Origin: Betaproteobacteria bacterium
GTDB taxonomy: Bacteria; Pseudomonadota; Gammaproteobacteria; Burkholderiales; CAIKXV01
DNA: 9,452 bases
Assembly: GCA_947456915.1 (NCBI GenBank)
Contig: CANGUQ010000121.1
Coordinates: forward strand, 1-9,452
Reading direction: 5' to 3'
This document shows positions 1-6,031 of this stretch, piece after piece. Below the pieces are notes generated by a model, which had not been told where the DNA came from, ran no database searches, and worked only from the letters and a program-made list of their open reading frames with translations. The translations under genes were made by a program, and so were the position numbers. Positions within the stretch are counted from its first letter, which is position 1; each line of letters begins with the position of its first letter.

Positions 1-8
1 CGCTGCGC

Positions 9-2120
9 TCAGCCGGGCAGCAGCCTCGCGGCGATCTGTGGCTCGACCAGCCGCTGCGCGATCGCCGCGATCGCCTGATCCTCGCTGCGAAACAGGTGTG
101 CGGCACCGATGCGCCCGGTGAGTCCGGTGCGATCGAACACCTCGGTGACCTGCAGCTTGAGCGCGCACCACGACAGACCCACGCCCGCGCTGTGCAATCG
201 ATCGAGCAGCTGTTCGATCGCCTCCACTCCCGAAGCGTCGATCGAATTCAGGCCGTCGCCGACGATCAGGATCTCGCGCAGACCGGGTTGTCTTGCGAGC
301 GCCTCCAGCACCATGTCCTCGAAGTACGGCACGTTGGCGAAATACAGCGACCCGTCGTAGCGCAGCACCGCCAGCCTCTCGCTGGTGGGCAGGCCGTGCA
401 CGCGCGCATCGCGCAGCGTGCCGTCGGCGTGGCGGCCGAGCCACGCCACCCGCGGCTGCATCGTGCGGTACAGATAGAGCCCGACTGCCAGCGCCGCGCC
501 GACCAGCACACCGTAGTCGAGCGCAGGAGCGAGCAGCAGCGTCGCGGCGAACGTCGACCACGCCGCGATGCCGTCGTGCGGGTGCGCGATCCGGGCGCGC
601 TGCATCGCCCTGAAGTCGATCAGGTTCACCACCGCCATCATGATGATCGCCGCCAGCACCGCCTGCGGCAGGTGGTACAAGAGCGGCGTCAGCGCCAGCA
701 GCGTGAGCATGATCAGCAGGCCGGTGATCACGCAGGCGAAGCCGGTCTTCGCCCCGACGCTGAAGTTCACCGCCGAGCGCGAAAACGACCCCATCGTCGG
801 GAACGCCTGGGTGAAGCTGCCGACGAGGTTGCTCAGGCCCTGACCGATGAGCTCCTGGTTCGCGTCCACGCGTTGACGCGTCCTGGCCGCGATCGCCCTG
901 GCGATCGAGATCGCCTCGACGAAGCCCACCAGGGCGATCACCAGCGCAGCGGTGAGCAGCGAGCGCACCGCGTCCCACGAGAATGCGGGCGCCTGCACCG
1001 CCGGCAGGCCCGGCGGGATGAACCCCACCACCTCGCCGCCGCCCGACAGCTGCAGCATCCCGCCGCGCACGTCGCGGATGCGCCAGCGTACTCCGCTCGC
1101 GGCTGCGTCCTGCGCCGGGCGCAGCGTCGCGGCGCCGCGCGCACCGTCCGGGCCGCTCGTGCTGGCGGCGTCGAGCACCAGATCGACGCTGCGCAGATCG
1201 CGCAGTCGCAGGCCGTTCTCGCGTGCGAGGTCGCTGCGTTCGAGCCGCCGCAACTCGAGCTCGTGGCGGGCGATCGCCGACTGCATGCGCGACTGATCGG
1301 AGGGCGCGCGTGCCCGCTGCTCGGCGAGCGAGACGATCTCGCGGTCGAGCGCCGCGATGCGCAGTCTCACCGCCTCGAACTCGTCGGCGAGCGCGCGCGT
1401 GCGCTCGTCGGTGAGTGCGGCGAGCGGCGCCTCGGCTCGGCGTTCGAACTCGATCGCCCAGCTCACCCACGTGGTGAGCACCACCGCCACCAGCACGCCC
1501 GGCCACTTCGGAAGCCAGCGCTTGAAGGCCCAGATGATGCCCATCGCGGCCACGCCGATGGCGACGCTGGGCGGGTGCAGGTCCGGCAGCTGGCCGAGCA
1601 TCTCCCAGATGTCGGCGAGGAACATCTGGCTGCGTCCGATCGGCAGTCCGAGCAGCTTGTTGAGCTGCGACAGCGCGATGATGATCGCCGCCGCCGAGGT
1701 GAAACCCACGATCACCGGATGCGACAGGAAGCTCACTACCTTGCCCAGCCGTGACAGGCCGAGCAGCAGCTGGATCACGCCGACCATGAACGCCAGCAGG
1801 ATCGCCAGCGTGACGAAGGCCTCCGAGCCCAGTGCGGCGAGCGGTGCGAGCGCCGAGGCGGTGAGGATCGAGGACACTGCCGCCGGACCCGTCGCGAGCT
1901 GGTTGGACGAGCCCCACAGCGCGGCGACGATCACTGGCAGGAACGCCGCGTACAAACCGTAGTAGGCGGGCATGCCGGCGAGCTGGGCATAGGCCATCGA
2001 CTGCGGCACCAGCACCAGCGCGACGCTGATGCCCGCCACCGCGTCGGCGCGCAGCGTGTCGATGCGCATCGGCCACCAGCGCAGGAAGGGCAGCAGGCGC
2101 TGCAACCGGGGCACGCTCAC
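9..2120 (-). CDS. SulP (SLC26-type) anion permease with STAS domain and coiled-coil insertion
   Basis: Inner-membrane anion transporter of the SulP family, 703 residues; members move sulfate, bicarbonate or other anions, and the substrate cannot be read here. The transmembrane core runs from about residue 25 to 222 and resumes at 385-550. It shows the first-helix stretch ending VPQSMAYAQLAGMP, the TGPAAVSS segment and the signature NQELIGQGLSN near 421-431. A C-terminal STAS domain lies at about 582-690, with D-A-S-G at 628-631. Between the two core halves, about residues 224-363 are an extra charged block predicted by eye to form coiled coil, absent from the paralogue upstream; the total length exceeds the usual 500-600 residues. 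The GTG start at 2120 overlaps the upstream stop as GTGA, with no Shine-Dalgarno visible, so translation is probably coupled. The same frame stays open far upstream only as a shadow of the other SulP gene. Family assignment is firm; substrate is unknown. Confidence 0.93.
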   Translation of the reverse strand: MSVPRLQRLLPFLRWWPMRIDTLRADAVAGISVALVLVPQSMAYAQLAGMPAYYGLYAAFLPVIVAALWGSSNQLATGPAAVSSILTASALAPLAALGSEAFVTLAILLAFMVGVIQLLLGLSRLGKVVSFLSHPVIVGFTSAAAIIIALSQLNKLLGLPIGRSQMFLADIWEMLGQLPDLHPPSVAIGVAAMGIIWAFKRWLPKWPGVLVAVVLTTWVSWAIEFERRAEAPLAALTDERTRALADEFEAVRLRIAALDREIVSLAEQRARAPSDQSRMQSAIARHELELRRLERSDLARENGLRLRDLRSVDLVLDAASTSGPDGARGAATLRPAQDAAASGVRWRIRDVRGGMLQLSGGGEVVGFIPPGLPAVQAPAFSWDAVRSLLTAALVIALVGFVEAISIARAIAARTRQRVDANQELIGQGLSNLVGSFTQAFPTMGSFSRSAVNFSVGAKTGFACVITGLLIMLTLLALTPLLYHLPQAVLAAIIMMAVVNLIDFRAMQRARIAHPHDGIAAWSTFAATLLLAPALDYGVLVGAALAVGLYLYRTMQPRVAWLGRHADGTLRDARVHGLPTSERLAVLRYDGSLYFANVPYFEDMVLEALARQPGLREILIVGDGLNSIDASGVEAIEQLLDRLHSAGVGLSWCALKLQVTEVFDRTGLTGRIGAAHLFRSEDQAIAAIAQRLVEPQIAARLLPG
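1030..1450 (-). other. Coiled-coil-rich insertion domain inside the second SulP permease
   Basis: This block encodes about residues 224-363 of the downstream SulP. It opens after the membrane segment ending VLTTWVSW. It continues with a heptad-like stretch rich in Leu, Glu and Arg (about residues 236-300, including LADEFEAVRLRIAALDREI), then a basic and Gly/Ala-rich part, and a short beta-like part ending GEVVGFIPPGLP, where the normal SulP sequence resumes. In the tandem paralogue the same loop is only about 15-20 residues. The domain extent is judged by eye against the paralogue and general family knowledge. Which side of the membrane it sits on is not determined here. Confidence 0.7.
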
Positions 2121-3952
2121 CGCGTCGAGCCGTCGGGCAGCCGCTCGCTGCACTCGCCGAACGCGCGCACCGCGCAGTCGCGGCAGGTGTCGCGGTCGAG
2201 GCGGGCATAGATCGCCGGCAGCGCCGTCGCCTTGGTGTCGAACACGTGCGCGGCGCCGATGCCGTGCAGTGCGCCGCTGCGCTCGAGCATCTCCAGCACC
2301 GGGGGCTTCATCCCGGCCAGATACAGGCCGCCGCCAGCGGCCGCGAGGCGCGCGGCCTCGTCCTCCAGCATGTGTGCCCCGGCGATGTCGAGCAGGTTGA
2401 TCCCGTCGCCGACCAGCAGCAGGTGGCGCGGCTGGCCGGGCGCCTTGCCGGCGAGGTCGACCAGCCGGTCGCGCACGTGCTCGACCGCGCCGTAGAACAG
2501 CGAACCGTCCACGCGCACCACCGCCAGCTGCGGGCACGGCGTGCGCGCGTCGAGCGGCGCGAAGTGGCGTCCGGCTGCACTCTGCTGCGGAAGCAGCGCG
2601 ACCAGCGCAGGCCGGGAAGTGCGGTTCAGGTAGAGCGTGAGCGAGAGCAGCACGCCGGCGAGGATGCAGAACTCCAGGCTCACGAACACGCCGGAGAAGA
2701 AGGTGAGCGCGAGCACCATCGACTCGCTGCGGCTGGAGCTCAGGATGCGGCGGATGCCGCGCCGGTCGATCAGACCCCACGCCACCACCAGCAGCACCGC
2801 TGCCATCGCCGCGTGGGGGAGATAGGCGGCCAGCGGCGCCACCGCGAACAGGATGACGAGCAGGAACAGGGCGGAGGAGGCTGCCGCGAGCGGCGTGCGC
2901 GCGCCGGCATCGTAGTTCACGCCGCTGCGGTTGAACGAGCCGCTGGAGGCATAGCTCGAGGAAAACGCCCCCGCGAGGTTGGACAGCCCCTGGCCGATGA
3001 ACTCCTGGTTGCTGTCGATGCGCTGGCCGGATCGCACCGCGATGCTGCGTGCGATCGACACCGCCTCGGTGAGTGCGAGGATCGTGAGTGCCAGCGCGAT
3101 CGCAGCCGTCTCCTGCAGCGACACCAGCGACAGCGACGGCAGCGACAGCGGCGGCAGCGAGGCGGGCAGCGCGCCGACCGTGGTGATGGACGTGCCGCCC
3201 GCGCTGCTGCGTTCGATCAGCCACGCCGCGATGCTGCCCACGATCATCGCGAGGATCATGTACGGCCAGCGCGGTCTCCAGCGACGCACCACGACCGCGC
3301 AGGCGAGGGTGATCGCGCCCACGGCGGTGACCGCCGTGTCGATGTCGGGCAGACGCGACAGCAGCGTGCCCCAGGTCTCGAAAAAACTCGCGCCGCGCGG
3401 GATGTCCAGCCCGAAGAACGTCTTCACCTGCGCGTCGATGATCACCACCGCCGCCGCGGCCATGAAGCCGACGATCACCGTGTGCGAAATGAAGTTGACC
3501 AGCGCGCCCAGCCGCGCGAGCCCCATCGCCAGCTGCATCACGCCCACCAGCAGCGTCACCGTGAGCGCGAGTTCGACGTAACGTGCGCTGCCGGGTTCGG
3601 CCAGCGGCGCGAGCGAGGCGAACAGCACGATCGAGATCGCGTTGGTCGGACCCGACACCAGGTGCCACGACGAACCGAACAGGGCGGCGACGATCGCGGG
3701 CAGCATCGCGCAGTACAGGCCGTACTCGATCGGCATGCCGGCGAGCGTGGCGAAGGCCACGCACTGCGGCAGGACGATGACGGCACCGGTCAGACCGGCG
3801 ACGAGATCTGCGCGAACCGTCGGGCCATCGAGCCGCGGCCACCAGAGCAGGCATGGGAACACGCGCGCCGCGGTGCCGCGTGCGGCGTTCGGTTCACTGG
3901 GGGTCGCTGACAATTTGCGAGGCGTCGATGCGCGGGGGGCTGTACCCGGCAC
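2117..3952 (-). CDS. SulP (SLC26-type) anion permease with STAS domain
   Basis: Inner-membrane SulP transporter, 611 residues from the GTG at 3952. Core features are WWPRL near residue 37, VLPQCVAFATLAGMP near 60-73, the segment VSGPTNAIS near 99-107, LGALVNFISHTVIVGF near 148-163 and the signature NQEFIGQGLSNLAG near 315-328. A STAS domain follows at about 476-580, but its usual Asp-Ser/Thr-x-Gly site reads D-I-A-G (522-525), lacking the hydroxyl residue. The tail carries Cys at 590, 593 and 601 (C-x2-C-x7-C). The start is uncertain: the reading frame opens at a TTG at 4009, but that TTG coincides with a -35-like element whose -10 predicts transcription from about 3974. I therefore prefer GTG 3952; TTG 3913 and GTG 3862 are alternatives, all keeping the whole membrane core. 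It is first of a two-gene unit with the second SulP and diverges from the cytochrome genes. Substrate is unknown. Confidence 0.92.
   Translation of the reverse strand: MPGTAPRASTPRKLSATPSEPNAARGTAARVFPCLLWWPRLDGPTVRADLVAGLTGAVIVLPQCVAFATLAGMPIEYGLYCAMLPAIVAALFGSSWHLVSGPTNAISIVLFASLAPLAEPGSARYVELALTVTLLVGVMQLAMGLARLGALVNFISHTVIVGFMAAAAVVIIDAQVKTFFGLDIPRGASFFETWGTLLSRLPDIDTAVTAVGAITLACAVVVRRWRPRWPYMILAMIVGSIAAWLIERSSAGGTSITTVGALPASLPPLSLPSLSLVSLQETAAIALALTILALTEAVSIARSIAVRSGQRIDSNQEFIGQGLSNLAGAFSSSYASSGSFNRSGVNYDAGARTPLAAASSALFLLVILFAVAPLAAYLPHAAMAAVLLVVAWGLIDRRGIRRILSSSRSESMVLALTFFSGVFVSLEFCILAGVLLSLTLYLNRTSRPALVALLPQQSAAGRHFAPLDARTPCPQLAVVRVDGSLFYGAVEHVRDRLVDLAGKAPGQPRHLLLVGDGINLLDIAGAHMLEDEAARLAAAGGGLYLAGMKPPVLEMLERSGALHGIGAAHVFDTKATALPAIYARLDRDTCRDCAVRAFGECSERLPDGSTR
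3125..3169 (-). repeat. 15-bp tandem repeat, three units, inside the first SulP gene
   Basis: Units at 3125-3139 and 3140-3154 differ at one base; 3155-3169 is a diverged third copy. Read in the coding frame they give the pentads PSLSL, PPLSL and LPASL, forming a Leu/Ser/Pro stretch (residues about 262-276) in the loop before the membrane segment preceding the NQE signature. It keeps frame, so copy-number change would lengthen or shorten this loop by five residues. Confidence 0.75.
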
Positions 3953-3980
3953 GGCGCCGGCCCCGTCACTCCCTGCAACG

Positions 3981-4009
3981 ATTATCGGCGAACGTCGCTC
4001 GTGCAGCAA
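3981..4009 (-). promoter_or_regulatory. Putative sigma70-type promoter for the SulP operon
   Basis: On the minus strand TTGCTG (4009-4004) is followed after exactly 17 bp by GATAAT (3986-3981), which differs from TATAAT at one position. A start of transcription is expected near the A at 3974. The -35 match is only three of six, so strength is uncertain. It sits upstream of every SulP start except the TTG at 4009, which it overlaps. That argues against the longest reading of the gene. Confidence 0.5.
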
Positions 4010-4140
4010 ACCTTCGCGATCGGGCGTGCGCCGTCACGACGGCGCGGGTCGCGCGTCCGGGTACGTCGTCGTCCCGCCGGCCGCGCCACCGACGGCCGCG
4101 CAGGGGCGCAGTGCACGCGATGGCGGGAGCACTCACTCGG

Positions 4141-4169
4141 TTGACCGTCACCCCCGGATTCCATTAAAG
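4141..4169 (+). promoter_or_regulatory. Putative sigma70-type promoter for the cytochrome genes
   Basis: TTGACC at 4141-4146 matches five of six -35 positions. The only AT-rich patch nearby, CATTAAAG at 4162-4169, lies at about -10 spacing (15-17 bp). The -10 match is poor (about three of six in any register). It would give a leader of about 30 nt before the ATG at 4207. This is a plausible but unproven promoter in an otherwise very GC-rich gap. Confidence 0.4.
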
Positions 4170-4206
4170 TCCGGCCACGTTGCAGTGCGAGAAAGCAGTG
4201 GTTTCG

Positions 4207-4587
4207 ATGAAAAATGCAGGCGTGGGAGCAAGGCCGGCTGGCTGGGTGCGAATCCCGGTCCTGATCGGGATGGCGTTGATGGCCGGGTCGGTCGCGGCAC
4301 AGCCGCTGACCGGGGATGCCAGGACGGGCGCCCAGCGCGCCACGATGTGCGCGGGCTGCCACGGCATCGCCGGGCTGCGCAACGCGTACCCCGAGGTGTT
4401 CCGGATTCCGAAGCTGGGCAACCAGCACCCGGAGTACATCGTCGCGGCGCTTCAGGCGTACCGCTCGGGTGAGCGCTCGCATCCGACGATGCGCGCGATT
4501 GCTTCGGCGCTGACCGATCAGGCAATGGCCGATCTGGCAGCCTTCTACGGTCAGGGCGGCACTGCCGCCCGCACGGCGAGCAAGTGA
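4207..4587 (+). CDS. Exported monoheme c-type cytochrome (c4/c553-like), first of pair
   Basis: Periplasmic class I c-type cytochrome, 126 residues, carrying electrons between membrane or periplasmic partners. It begins with a signal peptide: Arg at 9 and 15, a hydrophobic stretch at about 16-30, and likely cleavage after A31 (SVAA before QP). The heme-binding motif CAGCH is at 48-52 and the probable axial methionine is M95 in HPTMRA. The stretch IPKLGNQHPEYIVAALQAYRSGER is typical of the c4/c553 group. ATG 4207 is chosen because it directly precedes the signal peptide; in-frame TTG 4180 and GTG 4198 lie upstream and no strong Shine-Dalgarno is visible. Its stop overlaps a GTG of the next cytochrome gene, so the two form a coupled unit. 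Redox partner is unknown. Confidence 0.88.
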   Translation: MKNAGVGARPAGWVRIPVLIGMALMAGSVAAQPLTGDARTGAQRATMCAGCHGIAGLRNAYPEVFRIPKLGNQHPEYIVAALQAYRSGERSHPTMRAIASALTDQAMADLAAFYGQGGTAARTASK

Positions 4588-4589
4588 CG

Positions 4590-4934
4590 ATGTCGTTCAA
4601 TCTCTCGAATCGGGCCATCGCGTCGCTGCTCGCCGGCGTCGCCCTGGTACTGGCGGCAGCGAGCGCCTCGGCGCAGAACGCCCAGCGGGGTGTCGAACTG
4701 GCCAAGCCCTGCGCAGCCTGCCACGGCGAGGACGGCAACAGCATCGCGCCGACGTTCCCGCGCATCGCGGGGCAGCACGAGGACTATCTCCTGCACGCGT
4801 TGCGCGCCTACCGCGACGGCGGGCGCAAGAACGCCGTGATGCGCGCGCAGATCGACAAGCTCACCGACCAGGACTTCCGCGACCTCGCCGCGCACTACGC
4901 GCGGATGAAGGGGCCGCTCACCGTCGTCCGCTAG
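4590..4934 (+). CDS. Exported monoheme c-type cytochrome (c4/c553-like), second of pair
   Basis: Periplasmic monoheme cytochrome c, 114 residues from ATG 4590; a GTG at 4584, overlapping the previous stop as GTGA, is the alternative start and adds two residues. The signal peptide has Arg8, a hydrophobic core at about 10-24 and likely cleavage after A28 (ASA before QN). The heme motif CAACH is at 41-45 and the probable axial methionine is M84 in AVMRAQ. FPRIAGQHEDYLLHALRAYRDGGRK is characteristic of c4/c553 cytochromes. It matches the first cytochrome along its length: the CHG heme site, QHxxY, AYRxGxR, MRA and LTDQxxxDLAAxY. This points to tandem duplication. The 3' end overlaps the convergent DUF1841 gene by 17 bp. 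Confidence 0.9.
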   Translation: MSFNLSNRAIASLLAGVALVLAAASASAQNAQRGVELAKPCAACHGEDGNSIAPTFPRIAGQHEDYLLHALRAYRDGGRKNAVMRAQIDKLTDQDFRDLAAHYARMKGPLTVVR

Positions 4935-5355
4935 CAGCACGCGCGATGCACTCGGCGTAGGCCTGCGCGTCGAGCGGCGCGCCGTCGCGCTGGGCGCGCC
5001 ACAGCGTGTGGGCGAGACAGTCGATCAGCGCATGCTGCGCGCTCATCGCGTCGCCGGTGCGACTTGCCATGCGCTCGTACGCACTGCGGATGCCCGGGGG
5101 CTGATCGATCGAGATCTGCTCGGCGATCGCAAGATGCAGGTGCAGGTGGAGGAACGGGTTCACCTCGCCCTCGGCAGGCGTGTAGCCGCGCTGCAGTTCG
5201 CCGTCGGGCGCTTCGAGCAGCGCGTGGTACTCCGGGTGCATGTCGATCACCTCGGCGGCGATCGCCTCGAGCGGCGTCAGCACCTCGCCCGCACGGCGCT
5301 TGCGCCACGTCTGCACGAGAAAGCTGCGGGCTTCGTCGCGGGAGGGCTGGAACAT
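4918..5355 (-). CDS. DUF1841 family protein
   Basis: Small soluble protein of 145 residues, recognised as DUF1841 by its start MFQPSRDEAR, HPEYHALLE at 40-48 and NPFLHLHLHLAIAEQISIDQ at 66-85. No signal peptide or membrane segment is seen, so it is probably cytoplasmic. Its biochemical function is not established. The several histidines (40, 44, 70, 72, 74) and nearby Glu78 suggest a possible metal site, which is my inference only. It lies 28 bp after nth on the same strand, so cotranscription is likely, and I recall DUF1841 being found beside nth in related bacteria. No Shine-Dalgarno is obvious before the ATG at 5355. It is convergent with, and overlaps, the second cytochrome gene. Confidence 0.88.
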   Translation of the reverse strand: MFQPSRDEARSFLVQTWRKRRAGEVLTPLEAIAAEVIDMHPEYHALLEAPDGELQRGYTPAEGEVNPFLHLHLHLAIAEQISIDQPPGIRSAYERMASRTGDAMSAQHALIDCLAHTLWRAQRDGAPLDAQAYAECIARAASGRR

Positions 5356-5383
5356 CGCTATCGGCGCCGGCAGCGTGCGCGCA

Positions 5384-6031
5384 TCAGGACGCGGCTGGCG
5401 CCGGAGTCTTCTTCCGGTACTCGCACAGGTCGTTGATCAGGCAGTTCGGGCAGTCCGGCTTCACCGCCTTGCAGACGTAGCGGCCGTGCAGGATCAACCA
5501 GTGGTGCGCGTGCTGCAGATATTCCGGCGGCACGAACCTGAGCAGCCTGTGTTCCACTTCCAGCGGGGTCCTGCCCGGCGCGATCGGGATGCGGTTGCCC
5601 AGTCGGAACAGGTGCGTGTCCACGGCGATCGTCGGCTGACCGAAGGCGATGTTCAGGATCACGTTGGCGGTCTTGCGGCCCACTCCGGGAAGACGCTCCA
5701 GCGCCGCGCGCTCGCTCGGCACCTCTCCACCATGCTCTGCGAGCAGGATGCGACAGGTCTCCTCGACGTGCCTGGCCTTCGAGCGGAACAGCCCGATCGT
5801 CCGGATGTGCCGCTCGATGCCCTCGCGCCCCAGCGCAAGCATCTCGCGCGGACCGGGCGCCACCTTGAACAGCGTCGCAGTGGCGGCGTTGACGCTGCGG
5901 TCGGTGGCCTGCGCCGAGAGGATCACCGCGATCAGCAGCTGGAACGGGGTGCGCCAGTCGAGCTCGCCCTTCGGATGCGGATTGGCGCGCGCGAAGCGCT
6001 CGAAGATCGCGCGTCGTTTCGTCGGGTTCAC
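5384..6031 (-). CDS. nth: Endonuclease III, DNA glycosylase/AP lyase
   Basis: Base-excision repair enzyme that removes oxidised pyrimidines and cleaves the abasic site; 215 residues against 211 in E. coli. The helix-hairpin-helix LPGVGRKTANVIL contains the catalytic lysine at 120, and AVDTH holds the catalytic aspartate at 138, the same numbers as in the E. coli enzyme. Four cysteines at 187, 194, 197 and 203 form the C-x6-C-x2-C-x5-C [4Fe-4S] site. The GTG start at 6031 overlaps the stop of the CoA-transferase gene as GTGA; this gives the normal N-terminus (NPTKRRAIFERF). The frame remains open about 200 codons further upstream only as a shadow of that gene. No internal ATG fits better. DUF1841 follows closely downstream. 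Confidence 0.97.
   Translation of the reverse strand: MNPTKRRAIFERFARANPHPKGELDWRTPFQLLIAVILSAQATDRSVNAATATLFKVAPGPREMLALGREGIERHIRTIGLFRSKARHVEETCRILLAEHGGEVPSERAALERLPGVGRKTANVILNIAFGQPTIAVDTHLFRLGNRIPIAPGRTPLEVEHRLLRFVPPEYLQHAHHWLILHGRYVCKAVKPDCPNCLINDLCEYRKKTPAPAAS

Larger units (their letters stand above)
3953..4206. other. Divergent intergenic region between the SulP and cytochrome operons
   Basis: This gap of about 254 bp holds the two putative promoters, one for each direction. A short inverted repeat at its left edge (CCGGC at 3946-3950, GCCGG at 3956-3960) brackets the GTG at 3952. I see no clear operator palindrome, riboswitch or small gene; reading frames crossing it lack recognisable protein features. 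Confidence 0.55.

Noticed and set aside
96..1754. Long plus-strand reading frame of about 550 codons opposite the second SulP.
   Set aside because: Composition is Arg/His/Gln/Asp-rich without any domain, as expected antisense to a GC-rich membrane protein gene.
2120..3854. The frame of the second SulP stays open through the whole first SulP gene, giving an apparent single protein of about 1280 residues.
   Set aside because: The upstream part is arginine-rich with no SulP motifs, while the other frame encodes a complete SulP. It is a GC-driven shadow, and the GTGA junction explains the boundary; no slippery sequence for frameshifting was seen.
2246..3910. Long plus-strand reading frame of about 550 codons opposite the first SulP.
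   Set aside because: Same antisense pattern as the other SulP shadow, with no recognisable motif and a real gene on the opposite strand.
3966..4482. Small reading frames on both strands in the divergent region and over the first cytochrome.
   Set aside because: None has a recognisable motif, and those overlapping 4207-4587 are shadows of the cytochrome gene.
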